Positions 18,512 through 28,720 are shown, counted from the first letter of the stretch. The stretch is DNA of 64,000 nt from Streptomyces gelaticus (GCF_014649535.1 NZ_BMTF01000007.1:248001-312000), one strand, 5' to 3'. The notes: generated from the sequence alone by a model not told the origin. Program-made: numbers and translations.

Positions 18512-18689
18512 ATCGGTGGACGGCCCACCGGCCCACCGGTTACGGTGACTGCTCCGCCCGAGAACCGAGGAAGGAGGCGAGAACAGTGCGTACACATACC
18601 ACTTCATTCCCGCGCTCCCGTCCCGTTCGCCGGGCGGTTTCGGTTTCGGTCTGACCGGGAGCGCACCACTTCTTCCGGAGGACAGTTCC

Positions 18690-19601
18690 ATGACCGGTCT
18701 GGTCATTCGCGCGCTCACCGAGAGCGACGCACACCTTTTCCACACCCTGCAAGGGCGTGACCTCGTCGGCCGCGCCGCGTTCGGGCACCGTTACGCCACC
18801 GTGCACAACGGCGGCGACTACCGCCCCGAGTGGACCTGGATCGCCCTGCGCGACGGTGTCGTGGTGGCCCGTGCCGCCTGGTGGGCCGGGCCCCACGACA
18901 GCGAGCCGATGCTGCTCAACTGGTTCGACTTCGCGGACGGCGAGGAGGCGGCGGGCGCCGAACTGCTGCGCCGCGCACCGCTGTACGCCGAGTACGAACT
19001 GATCCTGCCGGCCGGCTGGCGGGAGCGGCCCGATGTCCGGGCCGCCGCGCAGGGCCGGATCTCCGCCGCCCGTTCGGCCGGGATGAAGCCGCTGGTCGAG
19101 CGGTACCGCTACGAGTGGACACCGGAGTTCGGCCTGCCCGAGCGGCCGGGGCGGCTGGAGTTCCGGCCGGAACCGGACGACGAGGTGATCCTCGACGTGC
19201 TGCGCCGGGTCCACTCCGTCACGCTGGACGCGCATGCCCGGCGGGCCATCGAGGGCCCCGGCGGTCTGGAGCAGGCGGCGCGGGAGGATCTCGACTTCTT
19301 CCGCTGGTGCCCCTCGCCGCGCGCCTGGTGGCAGCTGGCGTACACCCCCGACGGCGAACTGGCCGGCATCCAGGTGCCCGCCCACAATCCGGGCGGCCCG
19401 TGCATCGGCTTCATCGGTGTCGTGCCGGAGCAGCGGGGTCACGGCTACGGGTACGACCTGCTCGCCGAGTGCACGCACTTCCTCGCGGCCGAGGGCGCCC
19501 GGTTCATCGCGGGCGCCACCGACCGGGGCAACGTGCCGATGGCGGCCGCGTTCGCGCGGGCCGGTCATCGCATCAGCCAGGAACGCATCCACCTGGTGTG
19601 A
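18690..19601 (+). CDS. GNAT-family acetyltransferase, second of a tandem pair
   Basis: 303 residues, paralogous to the preceding gene. It shares the YRPEWTWIALRDGVVVARAAWW block in the N-terminal half and IGVVPEQRGHGYGYDLL plus ATDRGNVPMAAAFARAGH in the acetyl-CoA-binding C-terminal half. It starts at ATG 18690, with a good GGAGG site. The 178-base gap between the two genes is long enough for its own promoter. Function is unknown; the N-terminal half may recognise the acceptor. Confidence 0.85.
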   Translation: MTGLVIRALTESDAHLFHTLQGRDLVGRAAFGHRYATVHNGGDYRPEWTWIALRDGVVVARAAWWAGPHDSEPMLLNWFDFADGEEAAGAELLRRAPLYAEYELILPAGWRERPDVRAAAQGRISAARSAGMKPLVERYRYEWTPEFGLPERPGRLEFRPEPDDEVILDVLRRVHSVTLDAHARRAIEGPGGLEQAAREDLDFFRWCPSPRAWWQLAYTPDGELAGIQVPAHNPGGPCIGFIGVVPEQRGHGYGYDLLAECTHFLAAEGARFIAGATDRGNVPMAAAFARAGHRISQERIHLV

Positions 19602-19681
19602 GTCCGGGGGTGAGCTCCGTCGGCCGTTCCAGGCGGAGTTGCTGCTCGGCGGGGACCGTCGCGTCCTCGCCGCGCGGCCCC

Positions 19682-19867
19682 TGTCGAGCGCCTGGGCCTC
19701 CGGCGCGGTGTCCCGTCGTCGATGCGGACCGGACCGAAGCGCTTGCCGGCACCCTCGATCCATTCGACGTTGCCGGTGTCGGCGGCCCCTTCGGTCCGGA
19801 AGGCGGACGCGCAGGCGCCCCGGAGGAAACCGGGCGGGAACGACGGCACGGTCGTCTCGGCCTCCAC
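19682..19867 (-). pseudogene. Collapsed remnant of a GH1 beta-glucosidase
   Basis: The short frame starting at GTG 19867 reads FPPGFLRGACASAF-RTEGAAD, matching the N-terminal strand of GH1 glycosidases (typically FPxGFLWGxAxxxYQxEGA). It then jumps directly to NVEWIEGAGKRFGPVRIDDG and TPRRRPRRST, which matches the extreme C-terminus of GH1 (DNFEWxxGYxKRFGxVxVD). Some 380-400 residues, including both catalytic glutamates, are missing. There is no convincing ribosome site. The rest of the 19602-20024 interval holds nothing else I can support except the likely treZ promoter, near the AT-richer stretch around 19920. Confidence 0.6.
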
Positions 19868-20024
19868 GGCCGTAAGAGGGAGTGCGTATTGAGCAGAACC
19901 TGACGGGGCAATGATCAGAACCAGACCTTAATCGCCAGTAACGGGCTCGATCCAGTGTCATGGGCCGCTGTCCGCGGCTGCTGCCGACGATGGGGGCGCG
20001 GGGCGAGGAGACGAGGAGCGTTGC

Positions 20025-21812
20025 ATGCTGTTCGAGGTATGGGCACCGGATGCGGACTCGGTCGGGCTGCGGCTGTCGGGTGAGCTGCGGGCGATGGGGC
20101 GTGATCCCGGGCGGGACGGCTGGTGGACGGCCGAGGCGGAGGCGTCGGACGGGGACCGCTACGGCTTCGTCCTGGACGGGGGCGGCGGCGAAGGAGACGG
20201 TGCCGGCCCGCGGGTGCTTCCCGATCCGCGTTCGCGCCGCCAGCCGGACGGGCCGGACGGCGAGAGCGCCGTCGTCGACCACTCGTTGTTCGAATGGCGC
20301 AGCGACTGGGCCGGCCGGGCGCTTCCGGGCGCCGTCCTGTACGAGCTCCACATCGGCACGTTCACCGGTGAGGGCACCTTCGACGCCGCGGCCGCCCGGC
20401 TGGGCCATCTCGTCGAACTCGGGGTCACCCATGTGTCGCTGATGCCGGTCTGCCCGTTCCCCGGTACCCACGGGTGGGGGTACGAGGGGGTGTCGCTCTG
20501 GGCCGTGCACGAACCGTACGGCGGGCCGGACGGGCTCAAACGCTTCATCGACACGGCGCACGGACTCGGGCTCGCGGTCCTCCTGGACGTGGTCCACAAC
20601 CACCTCGGCCCGTCCGGGAACCACCTCCCGGCCTTCGGCCCGTACTTCACCGAGGCCCACCACACGCCGTGGGGCGCGGCGGTCAATCTCGACGCCCCCG
20701 GTTCGGACGAGGTGCGGGCGTTCCTGCTGGGCAGCGCGCTCGCCTGGCTGCGGGACTACCGGCTCGACGGGCTGCGGCTCGACGCGGTCCACGCCCTGGC
20801 CGACGGGCGGGCGCTGACCTTCCTGGAGGAGCTGTCCACGGCGGCCGACGCGCTCGCGGCGGAACTGGGCCGTCCGCTCCCGCTGATCGCCGAGTCCGAC
20901 CTCTGCGACCCGCGGACCACGGCCCCCCGCGAATCGGGCGGCATCGGTCTGCACGCCCAGTGGAACGACGACTTCCACCACGCCCTGCACACCGCGCTCA
21001 CCGGGGAGTCCCAGGGCTACTACGCGGACTTCGCCGAGGCGCCGCTGGCCGCCCTCGCCAAGACCGTGACGAGCGCGTTCTTCCACAACGGCACGTACTC
21101 CGGCTTCCGGGGCCGTACCCACGGCCGCCCCGTCGACATCGCCCGCACGCCCGCCCACCGGTTCGTCGGCTACGCCCAGACCCACGACCAGATCGGCAAC
21201 CGGGCCCAGGGCGACCGGCTCTCCGCCACGCTCTCCCCCGGCCTGCTGGCCTGTGCCGCGGCCCTCGTCCTGACAGGGCCCTTCACACCGATGCTGTTCA
21301 TGGGCGAGGAGTGGGGCGCGCGCACCCCCTGGCAGTTCTTCACCGACCACACCGATCCGGAGCTCGCCGAGGCGGTGCGCAGCGGCCGGCGGCGGGAGTT
21401 CGCGGCGCACGGCTGGGTGGCGGACGACATTCCCGACCCGCAGGACCCGGCCACCCGGAACCGCTCCTGTCTGGACTGGAGCGAGCCCTCCCGGCAGCCG
21501 CACGCCCGCCTGCTCGCCTGGTACCGCGAACTGATCGCACTGCGCCGCGCACTGCCCGACCTGCGCGACCCGGACCTGGCGTCGGTGCGCACCGCCCACG
21601 ACGAGCAGGCGCGCTGGCTGGCCTACCGCAGGGGTGATCTGCGTATCGCGGTCAATCTCGGCGAGAAGCCGGCCACGATCGCGCTGGGCGGCGGCCGGGG
21701 CCGGGGCGGCGGGGACCGGGTGGTGGCGGCGTGGGAGCCGGTGGATGTCCCGGGCGGCGACGGGCTGCTGCGCCTGCCGCCGGAGTCCTGCGTGGTGCTG
21801 GCCGACGGCTGA
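20025..21812 (+). CDS. treZ: Maltooligosyltrehalose trehalohydrolase
   Basis: 595-residue GH13 enzyme that releases free trehalose from maltooligosyltrehalose. The N-terminal beta-domain (MLFEVWAPDADSVGLRL) precedes the barrel. Catalytic residues are Asp253 (GLRLDAVHA), Glu290 (IAESDL) and Asp388 (THDQIGN). The trehalohydrolase-specific GTHGWGYEGV and FMGEEWGA segments are present. ATG 20025 is preceded by GAGGAG. It completes the glgX-treY-treZ route, but is separated from treY by 4.4 kb of unrelated genes, so it is expressed from its own promoter. Confidence 0.95.
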   Translation: MLFEVWAPDADSVGLRLSGELRAMGRDPGRDGWWTAEAEASDGDRYGFVLDGGGGEGDGAGPRVLPDPRSRRQPDGPDGESAVVDHSLFEWRSDWAGRALPGAVLYELHIGTFTGEGTFDAAAARLGHLVELGVTHVSLMPVCPFPGTHGWGYEGVSLWAVHEPYGGPDGLKRFIDTAHGLGLAVLLDVVHNHLGPSGNHLPAFGPYFTEAHHTPWGAAVNLDAPGSDEVRAFLLGSALAWLRDYRLDGLRLDAVHALADGRALTFLEELSTAADALAAELGRPLPLIAESDLCDPRTTAPRESGGIGLHAQWNDDFHHALHTALTGESQGYYADFAEAPLAALAKTVTSAFFHNGTYSGFRGRTHGRPVDIARTPAHRFVGYAQTHDQIGNRAQGDRLSATLSPGLLACAAALVLTGPFTPMLFMGEEWGARTPWQFFTDHTDPELAEAVRSGRRREFAAHGWVADDIPDPQDPATRNRSCLDWSEPSRQPHARLLAWYRELIALRRALPDLRDPDLASVRTAHDEQARWLAYRRGDLRIAVNLGEKPATIALGGGRGRGGGDRVVAAWEPVDVPGGDGLLRLPPESCVVLADG

Positions 21813-21868
21813 GGAGCCGGGCGGGCGGGAGGCACCTCGCGCCCGCCCCGCGCCCGCCGCGTGTCCGG

Positions 21869-22996
21869 CTACTCGACGATCGCCAGCTCGCGCGCGGTGC
21901 TGTTGAGGCGCCGGCCGCCGTCCTCGGTCACGGTCACGATGTCCTCGATCCGCACGCCGAACCGGCCGGGCAGATAGATCCCCGGCTCCACGGAGAAGCA
22001 CATCCCGGGCACCAGCGGCTGCTCCTCGCCCTCGATCATGTAGGGCGGTTCGTGGGTGGTGACGCCGATGCCGTGGCCGGTGCGGTGGATGAAGCGTTCG
22101 CCGTAGCCGAACTCGGTGATGACGGCGCGGGCCGCACGGTCGATCTCCTGGCAGGCGACGCCCGGCCGGACCGCGTCGCAGCCCGCCTCCTGCGCCTGCC
22201 GCACGATGTCGTGGACCCGCTGCTCCTCGGCGGTGGGTTCGCCGACGTGGACCGTACGGGAGGTGTCCGAGCCGTAGCCGTGCTTGAGGCCGCCGAAGTC
22301 GAGTACGACCATGTCGCCCCGCCCGATGGTGCGGTCACCGGCCTCGTGGTGCGGATTGGCGCCGTTGGGGCCGGAGCCGACGACCGTGAAGTCGACCTGG
22401 GAATGCCCGAACCGCCTCAGCAGATCGGCCAGTTCGGCGGCGATATCGGTCTCCTTGCGGCCGGAGAAGCGCACCTTGAGGATCTCCTCGTACGTGGCGT
22501 CGGCGGCGGCTCCGGCGGCCGCGAGCCGCTCCAGCTCATGGGCGTCCTTCACCGCGCGCAGCATCGGCAGCGCCTCGGTGAGGGAGACGTACGAGGTGCC
22601 GGGCAGTGTGCGCTGGAGCCCGAGCAGATGCATCGCCCAGGCGTTGTCGCTGATCCCGAAGCGGCCCGCGTCTTCGAGCAGCGGTGCGGTGACGGCGTAG
22701 GGGTCCTTGCCGTCGGTCCAGTCCCGCAGGGTGAGTGCCGGGGCGCCGACGGCCTTCTCGGCGTCGGGGGCCTCCAGCGTCGGGACGACGAGGACCGGGT
22801 CCTGACCGGCGGTGAGGACGAGGACGGTGAGGCGCTCGGTGTTCACGGGCTGGTAGCCGGTGAGGTACACGAGATCGGGTCCGGGCGCGACCAGGACGCC
22901 CGCGAGCCCGGCCTCGGCGGCGGTGTCGGCCGCGCGCTTCATACGGGCCCGGTAGTCGTCGGCGGTGAAGGGTAGGGGCCGGCTCTGGCTGGACAT
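21869..22996 (-). CDS. M24-family aminopeptidase (Xaa-Pro aminopeptidase type)
   Basis: 375-residue cytosolic metallopeptidase. The N-terminal creatinase-like domain (YLTGYQPVNTERLTVLVL) is followed by the pita-bread domain with dinuclear-metal ligands in VVLDFGG, SDTSRTVHV, RTGHGIGV, SVEPGIY and VRIEDIV. It removes N-terminal residues adjacent to proline in peptides; exact specificity is unproven. ATG 22996 has AGGAGG six bases upstream. It ends 57 bases from the convergent treZ stop. Confidence 0.9.
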   Translation of the reverse strand: MSSQSRPLPFTADDYRARMKRAADTAAEAGLAGVLVAPGPDLVYLTGYQPVNTERLTVLVLTAGQDPVLVVPTLEAPDAEKAVGAPALTLRDWTDGKDPYAVTAPLLEDAGRFGISDNAWAMHLLGLQRTLPGTSYVSLTEALPMLRAVKDAHELERLAAAGAAADATYEEILKVRFSGRKETDIAAELADLLRRFGHSQVDFTVVGSGPNGANPHHEAGDRTIGRGDMVVLDFGGLKHGYGSDTSRTVHVGEPTAEEQRVHDIVRQAQEAGCDAVRPGVACQEIDRAARAVITEFGYGERFIHRTGHGIGVTTHEPPYMIEGEEQPLVPGMCFSVEPGIYLPGRFGVRIEDIVTVTEDGGRRLNSTARELAIVE

Positions 22997-23181
22997 GCGG
23001 GACCTCCTGGCGACGCGACACGGCACACAGCATCCTGCCCGTCCGGGCCGGTCGACGCCAGCGGGGCCCAGGTCAGCGGATCCGGCCGTACGACGAGGTC
23101 GACCCCGGCCCCGCCCCGCTCGACCGGACACGCGTCGGCCTCGTCGGACCGGGCCACCCGCGACCAGCCGCCCGGGGTCCT

Positions 23182-23841
23182 TCAGCGCGTCCCCTTTCCC
23201 TCCAGATAGGCCAGCACCGCCAGCACCCGCCGGTGCACGGTGCCGTCGTCGGGCTCCAGGCCGAGCTTGGCGAAGATCGAGCCGATGTGTTTGCTCACGG
23301 CCCGTTCCGTCACGACGAGCTCGGCGGCGATGGTGCCGTTCGCCTTGCCCTGGGCCATCAGTTCCAGCACTTCGCGCTCGCGCGGGGTGAGGCTCCGCAG
23401 CGGCCCGGCCGACGACTTGCGGGTCAACAGCTGGGTCACGACCTCGGGGTCGAGCGCCGTGCCGCCGGCCGCCACCCGGTCCAGCGCCTGGAGGAACTGG
23501 TCGACCCGGCCGATCCGGTCCTTCAGGAGATAGCCGATGCCCTGCGCCCCCTGGGCGAGCAGCTCGGCGGCGTATGTCTCCTCCACGTACTGCGAGAGCA
23601 CCAGGATCGGCAGCTCGGGCAGCTCCGCACGGGCGGCGAGCGCGGCACGCAGCCCCTCGTCGCGGAAGGTGGGCGGGAGCCGCACATCGAGCACGGCGGC
23701 GTCCGGGCGGTGTTCCAGCAGGGCGGGCAGCACCTCGGGACCGGTCGCCGCGTCGGCCACCACCTCGTGTCCCGAGCTGCTGAGCAGCAGGATCAGGCCC
23801 TCCCGCAACAGCGCGTTGTCCTCGGCGATCACGATCCGCAC
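23182..23841 (-). CDS. NarL/LuxR-family response regulator
   Basis: 219 residues. The receiver domain has the acidic pair in VIAEDNALLREG, phospho-acceptor Asp in AVLDVRLPP and Lys in YLLKDRIG. The C-terminal LuxR helix-turn-helix is LTPREREVLELMAQG ... ERAVSKHIGSIFAKLGL. GTG 23841 has GGAG five bases upstream and overlaps the end of the kinase gene by 13 bases, so the pair is co-translated. The divergent LolD/FtsX-type ABC transporter at 25.3 kb is the obvious regulatory target. Confidence 0.93.
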   Translation of the reverse strand: MRIVIAEDNALLREGLILLLSSSGHEVVADAATGPEVLPALLEHRPDAAVLDVRLPPTFRDEGLRAALAARAELPELPILVLSQYVEETYAAELLAQGAQGIGYLLKDRIGRVDQFLQALDRVAAGGTALDPEVVTQLLTRKSSAGPLRSLTPREREVLELMAQGKANGTIAAELVVTERAVSKHIGSIFAKLGLEPDDGTVHRRVLAVLAYLEGKGTR

Positions 23842-25136
23842 GGCAGCTCCACTTCGATGTCCGTCGGCCCCCCGATGGGGCTGCTGATGCGGGTGGTTCC
23901 GTCCAGGGCAGCGATCCGCCGCCTGATGCCGACCAGCCCGCTGCCGGACCCACTCCGGTCCGTGGCCCGCGTGGGCCGGGTGCTCGGGCGGTCGCCGCCG
24001 GTGGAGGGCTTCTCCGAGATGCCGTGCCGTTCGCCCGCGCCGCCGCGCCCATTGTCGCTGATGGTCACCCGCAGGGTGCCGGGGGTACGGTCGACGGTCA
24101 CGGTCGCGGCTGTCGCACCGCTGTGTTTGCTGATGTTGGTGAGCGCCTCGGCGATGACGTAGTAGGCGGCGGTCTCGATCGCGGCCGGAAGCCGCCGGCC
24201 GTCCTCGACGCCGTCCAGCTCCGCGGTGACGGGGACACCCGCATCGGCTGCCAGCGCCCTTACCGCGCCCGCCAGTCCACGGTCCGTCAGCACCGGCGGA
24301 TGGATGCCGCGCACCACGTGCCGCAGTTCGGCGAGGGCCGCCTCCGCGCCGTCCTGTGCCTCGTCCAGGCGGATGCGCGCGGCGGCCGGGTCGCTGTCCA
24401 GGAGCTGTCTGGCGAGACCGATGCGCAACGACAGGGCGACGATCCTGGCCTGGGCGCCGTCGTGCAGATCGCGTTCGATGCGACGCAGTTCCGCACCGTG
24501 CGCCTCGACCGCACCGGCCCGGCTCTCGGTCAGCTGGGCGATCCGTTCGGCGAGCGCGGCCGACGGCGAAGAGGTGAGCAGCAGGCGTGTCCAGCCGGCC
24601 GACAGGTCTGCGAGTACGCCGTGCCAGCGCAGCACCCACCCCTGCCGCTCGGGCAACGAGGTCCCGTACTCGTCGGCGGCGCGCCGGTCCAGCAGATGCA
24701 CGACCGGGAGTGCGACCCCGTCCACCAGGAGCCCGACCGGCCACAGCACCATCGCGAGGTAGCCGATGACATTGCCCATGAGCGCCTGGAGGGGCAGCCA
24801 GAGCGCGTCGCGCCAGACCGTCGGGTCGGCGAGCACCCGCCGGACCCGCTCGGAGAGTTCTTCGCTCTCCAGCGACGGGTACCGCGTCGGCGTGAACGGG
24901 ACGCCGAGCCGCGCCGCCGTCCTGCGTCGCTCGAACTCCGCGAACCGGCGCAGCACCTTGGCGGCCTCCGGCAGCGCGGGCAACCCGATGATCACGGCGG
25001 CGAACAGCAGGGCCACCACCACCAGGAAAGTACCCACATAGGCGACCAGGGCGACCCCGATACCGACGGCCAGATAGCGCGAGGCGTCCCACGAGCGCCG
25101 GACGGCGGTCGTCAGCGGGGCGGGAGTGGTGCTCAT
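23829..25136 (-). CDS. Sensor histidine kinase (HisKA_3 type)
   Basis: 435-residue membrane kinase. The N-terminal half carries two hydrophobic hairpins (residues ~20-52 and ~112-148) of the actinobacterial sensor-domain type. The dimerisation helix holds phospho-acceptor His225 in ERDLHDGAQARIVAL. The ATPase domain has AEALTNISKHSGA (N box), ISDNGRGG and a G-box region interrupted by a Ser/Thr/Arg-rich linker before GSGSGLVGIRRRI. It is first in the operon with the response regulator, divergent from the ABC transporter genes, suggesting envelope or peptide stress sensing (inference). Confidence 0.92.
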   Translation of the reverse strand: MSTTPAPLTTAVRRSWDASRYLAVGIGVALVAYVGTFLVVVALLFAAVIIGLPALPEAAKVLRRFAEFERRRTAARLGVPFTPTRYPSLESEELSERVRRVLADPTVWRDALWLPLQALMGNVIGYLAMVLWPVGLLVDGVALPVVHLLDRRAADEYGTSLPERQGWVLRWHGVLADLSAGWTRLLLTSSPSAALAERIAQLTESRAGAVEAHGAELRRIERDLHDGAQARIVALSLRIGLARQLLDSDPAAARIRLDEAQDGAEAALAELRHVVRGIHPPVLTDRGLAGAVRALAADAGVPVTAELDGVEDGRRLPAAIETAAYYVIAEALTNISKHSGATAATVTVDRTPGTLRVTISDNGRGGAGERHGISEKPSTGGDRPSTRPTRATDRSGSGSGLVGIRRRIAALDGTTRISSPIGGPTDIEVELPCGS

Positions 25137-25315
25137 GACGCATCACGTTACGGGGGTCCGCCCGCCGTCGGAGTGGGGCCCTCCCCCAAGGCGGGGTGGA
25201 GCCGGCTGCACCCCGTTCCGGGACCGCGCACCCTCGTGCGGACAGTCTCGGGTTCATAGCGTTTACCCAGGTCAGAAGGGCCGGGCAAGGCAGGGAGGGC
25301 AAGGTGGAGGCAACA

Positions 25316-26020
25316 GTGGACACGATCACAGCGGTGCGGTCGTCCGCGCTGAGGCTGGAGTCGGTGAGCCGGCGCCACGGCCGGCGGGGCCGGGAGACGA
25401 CCGCTCTCGACGCGGTCAGTTGCGTGGTCCCGGCCGGGAGCTTCACCGCGGTGGTGGGTCCTTCGGGCTCGGGGAAGAGCACATTCCTCCAGTGCGCGGC
25501 GGGTCTGGACCGTCCGTCGTCGGGCACGGTACGGATCGGGGACACCGATCTCGGTGCGCTCTCGGAGGCCGCGCTGACCCGGCTGCGGCGGGACCGGATC
25601 GGCTTCGTCTTCCAGTCGCACGCCCTCAATCTGGTGCCTTCGCTGAGCATCGAGGAGAACGTGGTGCTGCCGCTGGTACTGGCGGGCGCCGATCCGGCGG
25701 ACGAGCGGGTGCTGGCCCGGGGGCGGGACCTGCTGGCCCGGGTCGGCCTGGCGGGCCGCGGCGCGCGGGGCCCGGCGACACTCTCCGGCGGTCAGCAGCA
25801 ACGGGTCGCGGTGGCAAGGGCGCTGGTGACCGAACCCGAGGTGATCTTCGCGGACGAGCCGACCGCCTCCCTGGACCCGGAGTCGGCGGCGCTGGTGCTC
25901 GGTCTGCTGCGGGACGCGGTGCGGGTCGACGGCCGTACGGTCGTCATGGTCACCCATGATCCGGTGGCGGCGAGCTGGGCGGACACCGTACTGACGATGG
26001 ACGGCGGCCGACTGCGATGA
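25316..26020 (+). CDS. ABC transporter ATPase, LolD/MacB type
   Basis: 234-residue ATPase with Walker [10 protein letters not shown], the Q-loop [20 protein letters not shown] typical of the LolD/MacB group, signature [15 protein letters not shown], Walker [13 protein letters not shown] and VTHD. GTG 25316 is preceded by GGAGG; the longer open frame lacks a site. The stop overlaps the start of the FtsX-type permease (ATGA). Such pairs export peptides or lipoproteins or act as mechanotransmission machines. The neighbouring two-component system suggests inducible expression. Confidence 0.93.
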   Translation: MDTITAVRSSALRLESVSRRHGRRGRETTALDAVSCVVPAGSFTAVVGPSGSGKSTFLQCAAGLDRPSSGTVRIGDTDLGALSEAALTRLRRDRIGFVFQSHALNLVPSLSIEENVVLPLVLAGADPADERVLARGRDLLARVGLAGRGARGPATLSGGQQQRVAVARALVTEPEVIFADEPTASLDPESAALVLGLLRDAVRVDGRTVVMVTHDPVAASWADTVLTMDGGRLR

Positions 26021-28677
26021 GCAAGGGGAGCAGAAGCAGGAGCGACGACGGGGTGGCCCGGTCCCGGCCGGATGTGCGGAGCGGGCCGGATGTGCGGAGC
26101 GGCGTCCGGCGGGCGTCGGCGTTCCTCGCCCGGCGGTCGCTGAAGGCCCATCGCCGGGCCTGGGGCGCGGTGTTCGTGGCGATGACGGCAGCAGCCGCGC
26201 TGATCGGCGCCTTCGCCCTCGTCGTGGGCTCGCTGCTGCTGGCGCAGCCGCCGGTGGAGCGGTACGCGCAGGCCGGTGCGGTGGTGGCGGCCGATCAGCG
26301 GGTGACGTACACGGCGAAGCCGTGGGGCAGCGAGCCGCAGACCGCGACGGCGTATCTGCCGGAACGGGTGCGGCTCGACCGCTCCGTGGTGGCGAGGGCG
26401 GCCGCCGCGCACGGCGTCGCGAAGGCCGTCGCGGACGATTCGGTGCCGGTGACCGTGGGCGGTGAGGCCGGCACGGCTTCGGGCTCCGGCCGTTCCTGGG
26501 CGGCTGCCGCGCTCACCCCGTACCGGCTGACGGAGGGGCGCGCTCCGAGGACCGCCGCCGAGGTGGTCATCGACGGCGCGCTGGCGGCGGCCACCGGGAG
26601 CAGGACCGGCGACCATGTGACCTTGCAGGCCGACGGGACTCCCCGGCCGTACACCGTCAGCGGGGTCGCCGGCACCGGGCACCGGAGCGGTTCCCCCGCC
26701 GTCTTCCTCACCGAGGAGCACCTCACCGCCCTGGCCGGGCACCCCGGCACGGTCGACGCGGTGGGCGTCTTCGCCGAGCCGGGCGTCTCCGTCGGTGCGC
26801 TGAGGGCGTCGCTGGAGGACGCGATGCCCGACCGCGCCCGTGGCGACCGTGCGATCCGGGTGCTCACCGGCCCGGAGCGCGGGCAGGCCGAGTACCCGGA
26901 CGCGCTCGGCGCCCGGGGCGAGCTGCTGCCGCTGCTCGCCTCCATCACGGGCACGGTCTTCATGGTGGCGCTCCTGGTGATCGCCACCACTCTCTCCCAG
27001 GCGGTCCACCAGCGCTCCGGTGAACTGGCGCTGCTGCGTGCCGTCGGGGCGACGCCCCGGCAGCTCAGGTCGGCCGTCGGCCGTGAGGTGAGCCGGGTGG
27101 CCGGTGCCGCGGCGGTGCTGGGCGGGGTCGGGGCCGTACCGCTGGGGCTGCTGATGCGGTCGCTCCTGACGACGGACCCGCTGCCGCTGCCGGTACCGGT
27201 GTGGCTGCCGTTCGCCGCGGCGGCCGCGGCCGCGGCCCTCGTCACGCTCGCCGCCCGTCCGGTGTCGGTCCTCGCCGCCAGGTCCATCACCGGGCTGCGG
27301 CCCGCCGCCGCTCTGGGCGCAGCCGGTGCGCCGGAGCCGGGCGAACCGGGCCGGGTGCGCACGGTCTGCGGGGCGGTGCTGGCCCTGGCGGGCGTGAGCG
27401 CGGCCGGTGCGGCGACGGCGCAGGGCGGGCAGGCCGCCGCGGTGGCCGCTTCGGGTGCGGCGACCTCCCTGATCATCGCCGTGGCACTGCTCGGTCCGTG
27501 GATCGCCCGGGTGGCGATGCGGGTCCTCGGCACTCCGGTGCGGCGTGCCGGTGGGGTCTCCGGCTTCCTGGCCGCCAGGTCCGCCGCCGCGCACAACCGG
27601 CGCCTCGGTGCGGCGATCACACCGATCGTGCTGGTCGTCGCGTTCGTCTGCGTACAGCTGGCGGCGGCGTCGACGCTGGAGCGGGCGGCCGGCCGGCAGG
27701 CCGCCGCCGCGCTGCGGGCCGACCTGGTGGTGACGGGTCCGGCCGCCGGACTGCCGGCCGGTGCGGCTCGGGCCGTGCGCGAGGCACCGGGGGTGGCGGC
27801 GGCGACCGGTGTGCTGCGCTCCGGCGTCGTCCTCGCCCACCGGGAGATGGGCGATCCGAAGCTCGACCGGTTCCCGGTGCTGGGTGTGACGGCAAACCAG
27901 CTGGCCGGCACGCTCGATCCACGGGTCACCGCGGGCGATCTGGCCGGCCTCACCGGTCGGCGCACGGTGGCGGTCGGCAAGGACCGGGCCGACGATCTCG
28001 GTGTCGGCCCCGGCGACAGGGTCGCGCTCCGTCTCGGCGACGGCACCGAGGTACGGCTCCGGGTGGTGGCGGTCTACGAACGCGCGCTGGGGCTCGGTGA
28101 GTTCATGCTGCCGCACGAGGCGCTGGCGGGGCACGTCCCGGCCCTTCGCGACCAGCGGATCCTGATCCGCTCGTCGGACGGCACGGCCGCCGCCACCGCC
28201 GCCGCTTCGGTACGGCGTGCGCTCGCCCCGTACGAGGGCGTGCGGGTCCGGCCCGCGACGGCCGACGACGTACGGATCGCACCGACGTCCTCGGACCAGG
28301 ACAACGCGATGGTCGTCATCGGCGTCGGCGTGATCGGTGGCTTCGCGCTGCTCTCCGTGGTCAGCACGCTGTCCCTGATCACGGTGGGCCGCCGCGCCGA
28401 GTTCCGGCTGCTGCGGATGGTCGGGGCCGGCCGCCGCCAGCTGCGGCGGATGCTGGTGCTGGAGACGGGGCTGGTGGCGGTGGCCGGGCTGGGGATCGGC
28501 ACGCTGGTCGCGGCGGTCCCGCTGGTGGCGTTCGCGCTGTCGGCGACCGGTTCGGTGCCGTATCTGCCGCCGGTGCGGTACGGGGTGCTCGCCCTGGCCG
28601 TGACGGTCGCGGCGGGTGCGGGGTCGCTGTGGCCCGGGTCGTCCGGCGGCCGGTCCGTCCTCGGGCGCCGGACGTGA
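26017..28677 (+). CDS. FtsX-like (MacB-type) ABC permease
   Basis: 886-residue membrane protein with two FtsX-type blocks. An N-terminal helix (~50-75) is followed by a large extracytoplasmic domain, a three-helix block beginning [17 protein letters not shown], central helices, then a second extracytoplasmic domain and a C-terminal three-helix block ([17 protein letters not shown] onward). It is coupled by a 4-base overlap to its ATPase. Residues ~18-30 repeat the motif PDVRSG because of a perfect 18-base tandem duplication near the 5' end. Cargo is unknown. Confidence 0.92.
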   Translation: MSKGSRSRSDDGVARSRPDVRSGPDVRSGVRRASAFLARRSLKAHRRAWGAVFVAMTAAAALIGAFALVVGSLLLAQPPVERYAQAGAVVAADQRVTYTAKPWGSEPQTATAYLPERVRLDRSVVARAAAAHGVAKAVADDSVPVTVGGEAGTASGSGRSWAAAALTPYRLTEGRAPRTAAEVVIDGALAAATGSRTGDHVTLQADGTPRPYTVSGVAGTGHRSGSPAVFLTEEHLTALAGHPGTVDAVGVFAEPGVSVGALRASLEDAMPDRARGDRAIRVLTGPERGQAEYPDALGARGELLPLLASITGTVFMVALLVIATTLSQAVHQRSGELALLRAVGATPRQLRSAVGREVSRVAGAAAVLGGVGAVPLGLLMRSLLTTDPLPLPVPVWLPFAAAAAAAALVTLAARPVSVLAARSITGLRPAAALGAAGAPEPGEPGRVRTVCGAVLALAGVSAAGAATAQGGQAAAVAASGAATSLIIAVALLGPWIARVAMRVLGTPVRRAGGVSGFLAARSAAAHNRRLGAAITPIVLVVAFVCVQLAAASTLERAAGRQAAAALRADLVVTGPAAGLPAGAARAVREAPGVAAATGVLRSGVVLAHREMGDPKLDRFPVLGVTANQLAGTLDPRVTAGDLAGLTGRRTVAVGKDRADDLGVGPGDRVALRLGDGTEVRLRVVAVYERALGLGEFMLPHEALAGHVPALRDQRILIRSSDGTAAATAAASVRRALAPYEGVRVRPATADDVRIAPTSSDQDNAMVVIGVGVIGGFALLSVVSTLSLITVGRRAEFRLLRMVGAGRRQLRRMLVLETGLVAVAGLGIGTLVAAVPLVAFALSATGSVPYLPPVRYGVLALAVTVAAGAGSLWPGSSGGRSVLGRRT
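26067..26102 (+). repeat. Perfect 18-bp tandem duplication in the permease gene
   Basis: The unit GCCGGATGTGCGGAGCGG occurs twice head-to-tail (26067-26084 and 26085-26102). It stays in frame and duplicates PDVRSG in the cytoplasmic N-terminus of the FtsX-like permease. It is probably a recent replication-slippage event. Confidence 0.8.
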
Positions 28678-28720
28678 GCACGCTCGCCCCGGCCCCGTCC
28701 GGCGGCCACGGGGCGGCGTG

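Noticed and set aside
18540..22001. A 1,153-codon antisense frame over the acetyltransferases and treZ
   Set aside because: Same reason: shadow of real coding on the other strand. Only its short middle part (19682-19867) matches a protein family.
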